Program-made: the position numbers and the translations under genes
DNA from: Apiosordaria backusii
Taxonomy: Eukaryota; Ascomycota; Sordariomycetes; Sordariales; Lasiosphaeriaceae
Direction: 5' to 3'
Assembly (NCBI GenBank): GCA_030549205.1
Contig: JAUKTV010000002.1
Span: 3,472,001-3,536,000, forward strand
DNA: 64,000 bases
Notes under the pieces: model-generated
What the model saw: only the letters and a program-made list of their open reading frames with translations
What the model was told of the DNA's origin: nothing
Database searches by the model: none
Shown: in pieces, positions 32,540 to 45,680 of the stretch
How the letters are laid out: every line of letters begins with the position of its first letter
Position numbering within the stretch: position 1 is the first letter of the stretch

Positions 32540-35233
32540 ATGAACCTGGGAGTCACGCAACCTTGGAGGGCCTGGTCGCAACGCTCACGGATTCCCCGGT
32601 TCTACTGGTCCTCCTCGGCTGCGATTGTCCCCTTTACTGGGCATCAGAGAGCCTTTTTCCATGCCGGCCACTCGAAACTAGCCGAATCTACCTCGAAGCC
32701 AGCGGACAATGCACCTCTGCGTGCTCATGCCTCCGCCAAGGCCTCCGCCACCAAGAATGCGCAGAACTTGGTGAGCCAGCTGGAGACTCTGCCATATCAA
32801 CCTCACGGAACAATCCCCGTTACCGTCGATTACCTTGGCTCGAATCCGGACTGGGGCTCACGACGAAAGCAAGCGTCGAAGCATCATGCCGCCCTCAAAG
32901 CAGCACGATTCATCGATGAGCGCCACAAGCGAAAACCGGACTGGCGTTTGATTCTCGAGACTCTCCAGAAGCAAACCCCGGTTCTCGAACATGACATTCG
33001 TGTAGTCAAAGTCAGAATTCCAGTAGACGGCTTCCAGCATTTGCTGACCGACTTCCATGACAACTTCTGGGACATTTGCTCGCGCACTGGCTGCCAGATG
33101 AGGCTGTACACCACGACAAGTCGCAAACGCCGAGGTCCGGTACCATCTGCATGGGAGAATGGTCTCAAAGGGTTGAGCTGGAATCCTACAAGTGAAAAGT
33201 TCATCTTGATCTTTGGCGGGCTCGACGACGTCACTGAGGCATACAAGGGGATCGCCCGCGCAGTGAAGGGGACTATTATTGTTGGGGTTCGAAGCGAGAA
33301 TGACTGGAAGGATTTTCTGCGACTTGCAGGCCGGGTGGAGCAGGAGATGGCTTTGCGGCTCGAGGATGCGAAGAAGGGAGAAACCAATACAACGGAAAAG
33401 CAGTACAGGAAACCCATCTCACGTCCCCGGGAACTGACGAGGTTTCACGAAACTCACACGGAGCCATATCGCCTTGCGGTGAGAGCTGATCAGATACCAG
33501 CCTTGAGAGATGGTGAGGTGTGGACAAAGGCAACCTTCCTACGCTACATCAGACATCTCGTGTGCGGCGAGTTGGCGCCTGGTGAAAAGCGCGTCTTGTA
33601 TGAGAATAGTAGGGACCAACAGCTCACACACGCAGATGTCGTTGTTCGCCAGTTGCGGCTCGCTTTCTACGATGAGGCGTGCGCTAATTCAGTTTCCCTC
33701 CCGGCCCTCAAGGACGCGCTTCGATACCTTGCTCAATCTCCTCACGGATCCCGCTTCACCCATGTGCCTGGCGAACTCGTGCGCCGCGTGAAGTCTCTTG
33801 GTCTTCGGGTTGATGCCGACGTTTTCAACTGGGTTGCTCAAGTTGCAGTCAACTCCAAGCACCTCCGGGCCTTCCAGGGAACGCTCAGTACGATGGCACA
33901 AGAAGGGCATGCGCCAAATTTCAAAACCTGGTTTTTATTCCTTCGGCTAATCAAGGCCGAAGACGTCAGGCGCTACATTCTGCGAGCGATGAACACCAAG
34001 GGATATCTCACCGATCCCAAATGCATGCGCCGGATTTACAGTGAGATGGCTGGCCACGACCTACATCGAGCCCTCGAGCTGAGGCAAGATTTTCAAACCT
34101 TTCTTCAGAGACAGCGCGACCTTTATGGCCCCGATTGGCGTCTGACATTATGGATGGGAAACATTCTGATCCACAAGTACGGCACGTCAGGCCGACTCAA
34201 GAACGTCTTCCAGGTTCTCGAGGCCATGATTGCTGCAGAAGAGGACCCCGATATAGTTACGTTAAACACGATCATCTCACACTGCCGAAACCAGCGAAAG
34301 CTCAGCTTGGCCATGTCGACCCTAGAATTCTTCTCCAAGTACAATCTAGCACAGCCAGACGGAATCACGTACCGACTGCTCTTCTCAATGGCCTTGACGT
34401 CCAGACGCCTGCATCTGACCACCTACATAGTCCGCCATGCCATTCTCGCTGGGTGCGACTCACACCTGATGAGGTCGCGCGTGGCGGCGCTGCTCAAAGC
34501 GAACTCGCGCGATTTCACAGAGTACCTGGGATTTTCGACTGTGCCTGAGAAGTGGGCCAATGCTAGCCGCTTCGTTCGCAGCAAGCGGCATTTGGCAAAA
34601 ATTCTGTCTCTCGAAAAGTCCCTGATTAAGAAGGGGGTGCCTAGGGTGAAGCGATGGAAGCTATGGCTGAATAAAGTGTCGGTCAAAGCTTGCCGGTCAA
34701 GGCCCGATATTTATAAACGGCTGTTTCTCTTTGACTTTCGCCGTCATGACTATTGGAAGCTTCGTACATCGGCGCGCCCCACCAACGAGATCCGTTCTTT
34801 TTGGGATTGGTCAAGGAAGGCACACCTCTCCCTCAAGCCGAGATTCTCGCTTTGGGATGCGATCAGACGGGCCACGGCCAAGGATGAGGCTATGTTCAAG
34901 GCGGCGAGGAAGAATAGGTGGTATATTATCGAGGGGAGGGAGTCGATGGCTGTCCCCCGGGCGAAATCTGAGATCATAGACAGCGATGAGAGTCACGTCA
35001 AGAACGATGAACCTGAACAGATACAGCGACCAAAACCGCTAGCGGCACGGAGGGAGAGGCAGAAGCGAAGGAATGCATTGAGGTTAAAAATGAGACCCTC
35101 TCGTCAGGAGCAACCCAAGAAGAGGGAGCTCAAGAAGAAGGAGCTCAAGAAGAAGAAGCGACAAAAACCGCCGGCAGTGAGGATAGCAAGGGCGAAAAGA
35201 AGGGCAACTCTGAGGAAGGAGATGAAACTATAG
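32540..35233 (+). CDS. Mitochondrial pentatricopeptide-repeat-like protein
   Basis: A single 897-codon exon. The first about 60 residues are rich in Arg, Ser and Ala with few acids (SQRSRIPRFYWSSSAAIVPF, HQRAFFHAGHSK), like a mitochondrial presequence. The middle is helical with degenerate PPR-style pairs: NSKHLRAFQGTLSTMAQEGHAP, then GTSGRLKNVFQVLEAMIAAEEDPDIVTLNTIISHC and ITYRLLFSMAL. The tail is extremely basic (RELKKKELKKKKRQKPP). Fungal mitochondrial PPR proteins bind organelle transcripts and support processing, stability or translation; which RNA is bound cannot be told. An alternative start is not evident. The Lys-rich end contains a short internal duplication of the GAGCTCAAGAAGAAG unit. 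Confidence 0.8.
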   Translation: MNLGVTQPWRAWSQRSRIPRFYWSSSAAIVPFTGHQRAFFHAGHSKLAESTSKPADNAPLRAHASAKASATKNAQNLVSQLETLPYQPHGTIPVTVDYLGSNPDWGSRRKQASKHHAALKAARFIDERHKRKPDWRLILETLQKQTPVLEHDIRVVKVRIPVDGFQHLLTDFHDNFWDICSRTGCQMRLYTTTSRKRRGPVPSAWENGLKGLSWNPTSEKFILIFGGLDDVTEAYKGIARAVKGTIIVGVRSENDWKDFLRLAGRVEQEMALRLEDAKKGETNTTEKQYRKPISRPRELTRFHETHTEPYRLAVRADQIPALRDGEVWTKATFLRYIRHLVCGELAPGEKRVLYENSRDQQLTHADVVVRQLRLAFYDEACANSVSLPALKDALRYLAQSPHGSRFTHVPGELVRRVKSLGLRVDADVFNWVAQVAVNSKHLRAFQGTLSTMAQEGHAPNFKTWFLFLRLIKAEDVRRYILRAMNTKGYLTDPKCMRRIYSEMAGHDLHRALELRQDFQTFLQRQRDLYGPDWRLTLWMGNILIHKYGTSGRLKNVFQVLEAMIAAEEDPDIVTLNTIISHCRNQRKLSLAMSTLEFFSKYNLAQPDGITYRLLFSMALTSRRLHLTTYIVRHAILAGCDSHLMRSRVAALLKANSRDFTEYLGFSTVPEKWANASRFVRSKRHLAKILSLEKSLIKKGVPRVKRWKLWLNKVSVKACRSRPDIYKRLFLFDFRRHDYWKLRTSARPTNEIRSFWDWSRKAHLSLKPRFSLWDAIRRATAKDEAMFKAARKNRWYIIEGRESMAVPRAKSEIIDSDESHVKNDEPEQIQRPKPLAARRERQKRRNALRLKMRPSRQEQPKKRELKKKELKKKKRQKPPAVRIARAKRRATLRKEMKL

Positions 35234-35814
35234 ATGAGGGGGATGGCAGCATTCGGGTGGCCAGGCCCAGACAAGGGCGAATTGTATCATATCATAAACC
35301 GACTGATGAAAGTGTATGATACCACATCTCTTTTACCATTACATCACCACCACTCACAGCAAGGGGGAGCATATGGCACGGGGGTTAAACAAAATAGATC
35401 GATGGGGATGGGAAAGTAAATGATGAGGGAGTTGACGTATATATTTACAGTATATAGAAACGAAAGGGGTACTTAGATGATGACGGGGTTGGGGGGGTTG
35501 TCTGTGTATTTATGTTTTGGCGTGTGTATATATATTTGTTCCGGAAGGTGTAAATGATAAATCTCATAAATTCCACACATGTATCCCACACATAATACCG
35601 CATTGGTTTTTCCACAAAAGAGGATGGAGTAAAGATGAAACGATGGCGCAAACCCACTGTATCCTAATAGCGGATCACACAGAGGGTAGAAACAGGAGAG
35701 GCAACAGGCGAGGGTACGGCAGTGTGAGATTCTAACCACTCACTCACACCTCCCAATGCCCAAAATCTGATGGGAAGTTGGGTCAAGCAAGTGGATCGAA
35801 GGGTCCGGTCTGGG

Positions 35815-35834
35815 TACCTACCTACCTACCTACC
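35815..35834. repeat. TACC tetranucleotide microsatellite, 5 copies
   Basis: Five uninterrupted TACC units. A related TAGG/TAAGG tract on the same strand is at 54618-54637. Confidence 0.95.
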
Positions 35835-38800
35835 GATGCTGAGGGTTCATCAGGGTTTTGATATAGAAACGACAAGAGAGTTTTGCCCTCCTGACACTTG
35901 TGATTTTATTTTGTGTAACTACTTGATGGTTGAGGTTTGTTCATAGCTACCTACCTAGTTTAGGCATGCATTAGGCTGTATCCACTGTATGCTCGTGAAA
36001 GGGGGGGCTGAAGAAGAAGATGGGTTCGAACTGTTCCCACAGTGTCGCCTTAGGTACACTGGCGTTTTGTTCAACTTGTTTGGTTGTGTGTCAAAGGGTG
36101 AGTATCTTCCTTTTCAACACTATCTCCCGATCATGATGATGATCATTCGTTGTATGCACTGTGTATATGGCGATACAAAAGCAGGGTCGCTTCGCTGTTG
36201 GCCTGGGGCGGCCGGGGAATGATTGCGTTCCATTCCATCTTGCCGCGCGCGCCTATTTTGATTAGGGGGGGTACGTCTCTCTCTACCTAGCTTTTTCCAA
36301 CGTCTGCTGATGTTTGTGAGGCGGAGATTGGGATTCAACAGATGTATCATGTAAAATGAGGCATGCCAGACGACGTTGTCTGAGCAGGCGAATATTCATC
36401 TATTCCGGGGGTTGATGGTTGAGGTTTTCACATGATGGGAGATTACCTGATATCCAGTTCAAAATTAACGAATGCCGTCTAATTGTGAGAGTTTGTATTC
36501 ATTGTTGGGCTCGCTAATGATTTCCTAGAACTGATGCTTCATAAGGATGGAGGGATATTCGGATACGACGGGCATTTTTGTGAAGTAGCCGGGCGAAAAA
36601 GAAAGCTGAAGGGTGTGCTGAGCCGACTTGTCCCAAACTCACCGACTCTGATATGATCTGAAGACTGAATAGGCTCAGACAATCTTTGGGATTGGAAATA
36701 GCTTACCACTTCCCATTCTACTACCTACCTATCTCAAGGCTGCATGGTGAGTACTCTTCCGGCTTGGGGAGTGTTGTCACACTGAAGAATGACGGATCTG
36801 ATAGGCAACATGAGTCCGGTGAAGATAGTTCAGTTCTTACTGTCACACCTGTGCTATAAGACTCGTGGTGTGGTGTGGTGTGGTATGGTGTGAGATGGTG
36901 TAGAATAGTTTGAAAGGGGGTGTGGGAGTAAGAAGGTACACCGAGTCCTTGTACTGCCTACCTACCATCACGGATAGATCTGTCCTTGCGGTTCACTTCC
37001 GTTTTCTCCGTCCTTGCTGTCGATAAGTATTCGGCGAGGTGTATACTGCTTTGGAAATTCCATCCAACTCTAGAGTGCATCACCCTCGGACTGGCACCGG
37101 GGAAGGACCCGGAAAGCTCGTCACGCAATCACTGTTGTATTACGGCGCTGCTTCTGGTCAATTCATGGTCCTCGCCTGTGGTTGGCTCTCTCTGACAGCC
37201 AACTAATCTAAGAGGCTTTAAAAGATTCCCTAAGCAGGCTGCCATGTCGTCGATGAGACGTCACGAGGCTAATGAATTGGACATCGCGGACCAAACGGGA
37301 CCTTGTTCTCACGCTCGGTATTGTCAGACAGACTTGGAATATGTTTGCCCCAGGCGAGTGACTCTTATGATCCTCGTCATGAGACAGACGACGTAGCCTA
37401 AGGATCGCGCAAACAAGACGCACGGTTGGGGGGCGGGCGGTGCCTTTGTGGAGGATTCCTCAGGATCATAACCGTTCCGTTTCGTCTCGTCCCGTCCCGT
37501 GCAAGATGCTGGCTGCTTCGCTAACACCCTTTCCTCAAGCCGACTGACTCGAGTCTGGCTTGGGCAGTGCAAATCTGGGGCTTGAACATGTGCCTTGCTG
37601 ATGGATTGTGTGCAACCCCCCAGTAGGGACATGGAGACAAACCGAAACTGTTCGGTGCCAGGTGCGTTCCTCGTACCAAACCTTGTTGCTATTCCCATCA
37701 TCTTCTTTGCATGTAATATCATGCACCGATCTCACTTGAGAATGAGGTGGTGTTCCGCGGACAACCCGACGAAGAGCGAAAGGAGCCCCGGTGGTCAGAG
37801 ACGGCCTCCGAACCGGTCACAATTTACTCTCTATTGATAGAGAGACGGCGGTTGGTCAAGTAACCTTGTGGGGTCCGTTCTCCTGCAGACGAGATGTGAT
37901 CTTGACATCAGACCGGACAGGTTCCTCGAACATGATATGCTCGACATGAACTTCGATGTCAGCAACTGCTGTCCTCGATGTTGTCTGCAGGGTGGCCATC
38001 AACCCCCAAAAGCCTCAGGAGCGAAAGTCGCTGCCGAGTATCTTTTCCTCTTGTACTGTGACAAAAGGACCTTTCTGTAGATTTTCAGGGTGAAACGTGG
38101 GTTTAGCGAGTTTGCTGGCAGCGTGGGGGCAGATTGGGGGCCAAAAGGCGGCTTTCCCCCCATCTCGATCTTTGCATTACAGCTGGGTAAAAAGCCAACT
38201 CGAAAGGCCCAGGCAGCATAACAGGGCTCTGTGCCGCATATCAAGGCATTCTGAAGAATCTGGGGTAGTAATCGCGACAGCGTGTCTGCATCTGAATCTG
38301 AAACGGTGCGGATTCCGGCACTGTGTGGCAAGAGCTCATGGGATTGCGTGACAACATAGTAAGCTGTGGTTGATGCCTATGTAGAAAGGTCAATGAGACG
38401 AAACGGCTCGCTCACAGGCGCAGGAAAGGTGAAGATGGAGAAGCTGATGTCGGGGACCTCCTTGTATCGCAGAAGGCAGACCGAAAAGCAACACGAGAAG
38501 GGGTCTTGGTTGTGGCTTGTTGAGTTTGTGCGACATAAGACGGGCAGCTTTGAATGCAGGTGAAGCTTAATCTGACGCTCGAGAAACTGTGTCTCCTAGT
38601 CGTCAAGCTGCTGTTTTTTCTGGACACACTGTGACACTTGGCAGGGGAGCACCTATATTTTTCGGTCAGCTACCACATGTATCCCGTGATCCGAATCATG
38701 GCCGTTGTCCACAGCCACGGAGGAATTACTCACCAGGGCTCGTGTTGGCGACGAGAAATATAGGAGTATTCGGCGATTTCAAGGATGGGGGCTGGAAAGG

Positions 38801-41153
38801 AGCCCGGGATAGATTCATTTCGTGGCTCATGAACAGACTATCCAAGGACTCTCGCATCTCATCTCGACTGCGTTGAAAACCGATGAGCAATGGCAGTGGT
38901 GGGGTAAGATAGATTGCATCTTTGCTCTTTCACATGATCAGAGTTTCGAACGGTTGCCTGATTTTGATGCCTGATTGGGTGTTAGCCGATTAAGCAAGCA
39001 ATTGTAAATGCACTCACACAGCAACCAAAGTTTTAGTGGGGGAAACCTCCAAGGATGAAACACAGCAAGCAGAAACTATTGCGTCGATTCACGTCTTCCG
39101 TCTTCCACTTTCTGCCGGCGACCCCGTTTCCACTTTCGACGTCACTCGCGCTCCATTTGTTGAGCGACTAGACAGCGAGTCAACGACGACAGCAAATAGC
39201 TGCAGCCGTCAGCCATCGCGAGGCTGTGTTGCGACGGTCCTATCGCGCTGCATCGTGATTGGACACCAAGACGAAAGGCCGCAAGACATGCAGCACTGCG
39301 CGTTCATCAAGCCAGCCTGGTTGGCCCGCTCCCGAGACCCCGTCCCTCGAAACTCCGTTTGTCCCCGCATCCCGCGACCTAGAGCTCCCCCGGTCGGCTA
39401 GGGATCCATCGTGCCATCGTCACCAAGGCCCGGGGCCGGCAAAGGATGATTAGGGTTCTCTCAAGATCGCGCCGTATAGTGGGGTCAGGCATATCGCAAG
39501 GTTGAAAGCGTTGACACATCACACACAGGTGTTGGCGTCGAGATTGAAGCTCTTGCAGGCTGGATACGAGCAACACAGCAGACAGCACGGGAAGGGACCG
39601 AAGGGCTTCATGGGACCTCGTTTGATGAGCGGCCCTTTCGGTGAGCGATATCTTGATGTCGTCATTAGAACGAGTTCACTGGCCGTGTTATGTCTTCGCA
39701 TACTGTCGTCGTCCACTGCCTTTCCGAGGCAGCCGTGTCATCATTGACGTCCGCATTGCCGATACCCCCGGTGTCATCCGCCGACCTGACTAACTGATCG
39801 GTTTATAGATATTGACATCTGTCCATGTCTGAAACCGCGTTACAACCTCAGGTGACTCCCCAGCCTGGGTATGAATTGGTATGCAGCCTCAGATACTGAT
39901 TACCTGCCTACACAGGCGGCCACTAAGAATGCGTGTTGTCTTCCGCTCTGCGCACGCAGGACTCCAGCTCTGACATGAGCGGCCGATCCCTGGTATCAAA
40001 CGAAACTAACCAAACTAACCACGAAAGTGTCAGGCAATTTGTTGTCCTCACCGTTCCCAATCGCCTCTTTCGACTTTTAGTGATCTGGTAAGTGGACAGT
40101 GGAGTTGTGGGTGATGAGGAGGGGCACATCCCCCACCGATCGCAAGATCGAAAACAGGGGTGTTCCAGTCCCAAAGGGACGGTCAGGGAGGGCAGCCACA
40201 TCTCCCTGCAGCACCGCATTGGCCATTATTGGGCGAGGTACGGCCCAAGTGCCGTTGTGAGAAGATGATATCAACAATGGCTCGAAAACGCCGGCTCTGA
40301 CAAGATTCAACTGCTAAATTCAGTATTCTTGGTATGGGTACCCATTGTGCCATTCTACAGCTGGACTAGGGGAGGGAGCACCTTACAGGATGACTGCAGG
40401 TTTAGCCAGTCTGGTCACCCTGGGATTATGACAACACTGGGTGCGTGTGGGATAATGGATGGAAGAAGCCCGGTAAGGTTCCGGTCGACACTCCGTACCA
40501 CGCCCAATGACCGGACTGAACGGCACCCTCCCGGCCCCACGGTCAAGCCCCCCGACTCCGTGAGCCGGACCGGCGCCAGGAAGCAGAGGCCGCCATGGCA
40601 GCGGTGGTTCGTTTCAAGAAGCACTGGCAGTCTTGGCGGCGAGCACAGGTTCCTGCACGCCAATCAGACGCTCCCGTCCCTGGTCCCTGTCCCGTTTCTA
40701 CGATCTCCTTGGCACGACCGTTTCAATTCGATTCTCTGCATCTAGGATTGAGATGGTCACGACTGCTCGCTCTGATCTCATCAGACGCTGTGACGCCGCC
40801 GTGGATCTCTTCCGGCAAGGGCTAGCAGAGGAATCGCTAGTAAAGTCGTCACCATCCTTGTCTATCCATGATCCACTCCAGATACCCGGGAGAGCCCCCT
40901 CTTAGCCGCTGTTCGTACAACACACCTCCTGGTTCTCGGACCTCCAAGCCAACTTCTCAGGCATGCGATCGGAGAATACATGAATTTCTTCCCCAGTGCT
41001 ACACCACAACCTTCAACTATCTTTGGCGACGTCTTATTTCCTCGCTCCCTACTGGTTTCAACGGCGCGGTGCCTGGTCAGCCACACCACCCCGAAACCCC
41101 CGCTGAGGCTTGTACACTGCACGCCTCATCGCTATCCAGGATTCAGATCTACG

Positions 41154-41188
41154 CCGCACCGAGAATCGCTCCGCGGCTCTCGGTGCGG
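41154..41188. repeat. Perfect inverted repeat, 11-bp arms, 13-base loop
   Basis: Arms CCGCACCGAGA and TCTCGGTGCGG pair exactly and flank a GC-rich 13-base loop. As RNA this would be a very stable hairpin. It lies inside the 7.9 kb gene-free region. Confidence 0.9.
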
Positions 41189-43134
41189 TTCAGCAAATAA
41201 ACTGCTGATGTGGATGGGCGTGGCGGACCGACTTCCCAGGTGAAGACCAAGCGCATGACGATGATTGATTTCTTACCATACTTGCCGACGGGAGGGACCG
41301 CTATGAAGGAGCAGAAGGACCGCCGCCTACCTCACGGCCGGGAACGGCTCCGCAGGTGTGCCTACGTACCCTCCGGAAAGGTCATCGTCGAAATGGCCTG
41401 CCAAGACTAGGATGGCTGATATCGCCGACCCTGATGATACCCGGCTTGCTCTACAGTGGAATGGCGGATGGAACTCGTCTGGGTTGGCGTTGCAACTAAG
41501 TGTTGGGTGTTTGAACAGACGAAAGGACCTCGAGCTGAACGCGGCGTTGACTGCAACGTCTGCTTCCCGAGTTGCTTGGGAAGAGCCAGAATGCGCAGCG
41601 GCTCACCTAGATCCGGGACCTTTGGCGATCAGTCGTCGATATTGCTTGCATAGCTTACCGAACAAAAACCACGCTGGGAGTCGCTGTATGTAAGTACTCG
41701 GTCGACGTTGCTGTCGTGACACGTTGGTGCCTGCAGCAGCAGAGTTGACCCGACGCAGGCAATGTTGCTCCGGCAGGTCCCAAGATCTCAGTCTCGATCG
41801 CTGGTGCGCATTTGCATCACCCTGCAGTGCTTGGTCTCCTGCAGTGTCTCCCGCTGTAGGTGAAGAAAGATACCACCCACCATCGCTAACACCACATCAC
41901 TCAACGCACACCGAGACCAAGACTTGGACTCGTGCTGGCTGTCTTGAGAAAAGACGCATCATCAAGTACGCACAGCACAAACGGCTCGCGTGTTGTTTGC
42001 AAGAATGGAACCCCAGGCATGGCCTATGTGGCTTTTGACGTCAGCGTCTCGTTCTGTGCCCTCTCTGCCAATTCTGGAAGCAGCTCTAAGACGGCAGATG
42101 GCACACACCATTTCGATGGAGGAGTAGTGACCTTGGTGTCCGGTACTTGCCAACTTCTTCAAGAGTCACGCCGCAGAACGGGCTTCCCCGGCACTGCAGT
42201 CAGATTGCCGCGCTCCGTTTTCTCCGTTTTGGTTGGGGGCTGGGTGAGGTGTCGCTGTACCCCCAGGGAGGTACCCCTGCGCAGCCAACCGCTAGTACTG
42301 CGACTTCGTAGCAGCAACCCACCCACCTACCGTCGGTTTTTTGTCGCACCTGCGTTCAACAGAACTGCGAGCTTTCCCAAACACCTGCACACCCTGCACC
42401 ATGACATGCACCTTGTGCATCCGCCAGAAAACACCATGCCAAACAGAGCCATGTACCGGTTCAAAGACCACCCAACAACGGTCCCTGCGCCTTCTTCCGT
42501 TGCGTTAGTCTGCATGCTTGTCTATGCTGGAGTCTGGGTACTGAGGGTGAGCTGGGAGCTATCCCTATTCTTCCCCTGGCACCAGGTAGTGATTGCTGCC
42601 TTCACGCCGCAGACGCAGGTCCCTCCATACAACCGGCTGGAGACCTTCGACAGGCTCCAAATGCCTATAAGGCTCCTACGATGTCCTCTTTCGGTCTGGA
42701 GATGATGAGTCTAACATTCACAGCTGGCTTGCATGAAGGTGTAGTGCCTAATTACTCATTTCTCTTGTTCTGTTGCTTGCCTTGCCTTGCCATTCGCTTC
42801 GCACTTCTCTTGCACACCTCGAATTCCGGCTCTGCCACCTTCCAAGACGACCTACACACGCATCCTAGGTTGGGGTCCTTCGCCGTGTTGCTCATATTTA
42901 TTTTGGCCTTCGCCCTCAGGAGTCTTGTGCACTTTTCACTCGACCCGTCTACACAAGTTCGCACACCAAGCCTTGGTTTTCGATAGTCAGATACACATCA
43001 GATCAGATCACACACATCTCATCACATCAACCCGACCGCCACATCCCGCTCCGGCAGTCGACATCCTCTGCACGGACAATACCTCCTACCCCGGCATACA
43101 GACTCATAGCTAGTCAAAAGATCCAGTCAGCATC

Positions 43135-43392
43135 ATGTGCTACCAGTTGATCGAGCGGTACTCATCTTGCCGCTGCCTGTACTACCAGCATGCCATCGAC
43201 CGTTGCGCGGCATATGGCCGGGTAGGCCACACGATCCAGCAAAGAACGATATTAGTTGGGTACGCATGCGCGGACCACACAGCACACTCCAGCGGATATG
43301 ATGATTACGGATACTCTCAATATTCTGACTCGGGCTACCACTCCCACGGCCACCGATCACACAAGAGCTCACACGGCAGCCGGTACCGATGA
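43135..43392 (+). CDS. Small Cys-rich protein, 85 residues
   Basis: A single exon starting MCYQLIERYSSCRCLYYQH. The first 48 residues hold ordered Cys/His spacing: C2, C12, C14, H19, C24, C44 and H47, within CRCLYYQHAIDRC and the hydrophobic stretch ILVGYACADH. The last about 35 residues are Tyr/Ser/Gly/His-rich (HSHGHRSHKSSHGS). The pattern suggests a small metal-binding or disulfide fold with a disordered tail. I believe short proteins with this MCYQ...CRCxYYxH start are common in filamentous ascomycetes, but I know no function. No signal peptide is visible, so it is probably intracellular. It is isolated by long gene-free DNA on both sides. Confidence 0.8.
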   Translation: MCYQLIERYSSCRCLYYQHAIDRCAAYGRVGHTIQQRTILVGYACADHTAHSSGYDDYGYSQYSDSGYHSHGHRSHKSSHGSRYR

Positions 43393-45680
43393 AAAGTTGC
43401 GTCTTCGACAATAGGCTGCCGTTCCTCGCATTCACCAGCATTGGTACCCTTTGAGTTTGAAGATTGGGTCTCTTATCTCTACTCATTCCGAGAACGGGCT
43501 ACCGCACCATCTCAGCCCCCTTCTCGGCTTTCCTATCTCTTCGTGGGCCACGATCGCTTGATATCAACATCAGCACCGCCCGCCTTCCTATAAAAGGCGG
43601 CCGAAAGCCAATATCTCGCCCATGCTACCCAACCTATCCTGTGGACGAATGCACCAATGGACTAGCAGTTCTGTTATCGAAGACGATGGAAGATACTATA
43701 GGGCACGGCAAAACGACAACCTCATCACTCTGGGAACGGAAACCAAGTTCCCAAAGCTTATCAAGACACCATGTCTTGAACAACACACGCTCGACAGAGC
43801 AAGAGATCCTCAGTCCATCTCAGGAGTCTCTTTGTTTTTTTTTACGGCAACTTGGATTTTTGGCAACTTAGAAGCATAGCGTCTGCATTTTTCACTGTAC
43901 TACGACACATGAAACAATACACGACTGTACAACACCCCTCATCATTTAGACACCCGCGTTTTCTTTCGATTTTCTTCATTTTATGGAAGAGGTCATATTA
44001 CGGTTCGGAATGAAGCATGCATATGGGTCACGATACCAGGCGTTTTGGGCAGAGGGCTTCCGGGCAACCGGAACATTTTGTTTTGGCTTTTCTTTTTGGG
44101 TTTTTGGTTTGAACATTTTGGGGAGCGTGGGCGATATATTTCTGTATTTTTATTTTGTCTGTTTCATCTCTTTTTCTTTTTACACCCAAGTCAGTTGTTT
44201 ACTTTTCCTCTCAGTCATGTTTTCCATGTTTGATGCGTATGACAGTGTTGGCTTGCGACAAGCACGCCCCTCTTGTTATTTCTTACTTAATTCCTGCTCA
44301 GGAGCAGCGACAAGATCTATCGGAGGATACTGCTACAGCAGGAGGATTTGGCGGGACTCTGGAAGCCTTTCGTTACCACTCTCTCAAAGATAGACTTTCT
44401 TGCCAGGCTGGCATAGCACCCCTGGCGGGATTCCAGGGGTTGCGGATCCTGGAAGAGAGCTGTTGTTTAGCAAAGACGAATAGCAATATCAACAAGTGAT
44501 ATCACACACACTGGCTGCCTCAAACTCTTCCATTGAACTAAATTGACCCAAAATACCATGATGTCAGCATGGGCGGCTTGAGGTTTCCGATGTCGAGGTG
44601 CTCGCTACGGCGTTGGATTCGAGGGATGTCACCCGATCCGATCTCATGTGGTCCAAGCACAGCTTCCCATGGCGGGGATCCTGGGGTCGGCTTTTGCAAG
44701 GAGCACGGCCACTTTGATCCAAGGCGCAATTTGAATGCTTGTTCAAGAAATGTAGTTTGTGTCAACTTTCACCCGCGCAAAAGCAAGCATCACATGACGA
44801 TTCAATAGTCGGGCAGTAGTTTCTGTGTAGTTTGTTGCTAATAATCGAGTGCAGGCCAAGACATGTGTTGTCACCCCCCTCCCCCTCCCCAGTCGGACGT
44901 TTCGGTAGATCTCGTCCCCACATGTTGGAGCATTTTACAACTCAAGATTCGCCAAGCGCGAATTTCTACCAAGTTGGGACTATTTCCTGCAGCAGCCGAT
45001 TGGCTTTTTTTTCCCCTGTTCCTTTTTACTGTGCAATGAGAAGAGGAAGGAAGGCAGCAACAATGCTGTTCACACCCTCTTGTTGAAGAGCCGAAGAATA
45101 AAAAACGTTGAAGAGTTATTCATGGCGGGGGGGACCACCAAAGCCCTGCTACAATCCCTGTCCGTCAGCACTTTAAGGTCGAAAAGGGTGCAAGCGAGAG
45201 ACCCCGCCGCCAATCAGGCGTCCCGGGTGCCTGGTACGATAAAAATAGAGGGGTGCCCCTCCGGCACCTTTCGTTGGCTCATGACGAGGAAACTACCGCT
45301 TTGGGCAAGTGGGTGGGGTCCAAAAATACCAAACTGGAGGGGCACCAGTTTCTTTTCATCTGGATTTGGATTTTGCATTCTCGACAAGGTGAGAGTGCTT
45401 TTTGCATTTCGAGAAAATATCTGACGGCGCTTATTTTTGCATAGTCTGTATGCAAGATGACAATCATCAACACCAACAGCTCAAGTTTACCGTTTCGACT
45501 ACCTTACCTCTCTCCGTTATGATGAAGGTAGGACCAGCATCAACCCGAAGGGGGCTTGGAGGAGCTGTTAGCCCATCCGACCCGAGCTTCGGCCCCGGGG
45601 TGTCCCCCACCGAACACGGTGAATCTCCCGCCGCAGCCGCAGGCGTTTTCTCTCATCATTAAGAAGGCGGTTTACAGTTT

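Larger units (their letters stand above)
35234..43134. other. Gene-free 7.9 kb region
   Basis: The longest stretch without a credible gene. Many ORFs of 60-257 codons occur on both strands (largest 41932-42705), but none shows a domain, biased codon choice or matching splice sites. It contains a TACC microsatellite (35815-35834), a GTGTG-rich stretch (36866-36900) and a perfect 11-bp-arm hairpin (41154-41188). It may be a long regulatory region of the downstream Cys-rich gene or hold unrecognised noncoding RNAs. Confidence 0.5.

Noticed and set aside
41932..42705. 257-codon plus-strand ORF in the gene-free region
   Set aside because: No domain, no even codon bias, and random-looking composition; length alone is not enough.
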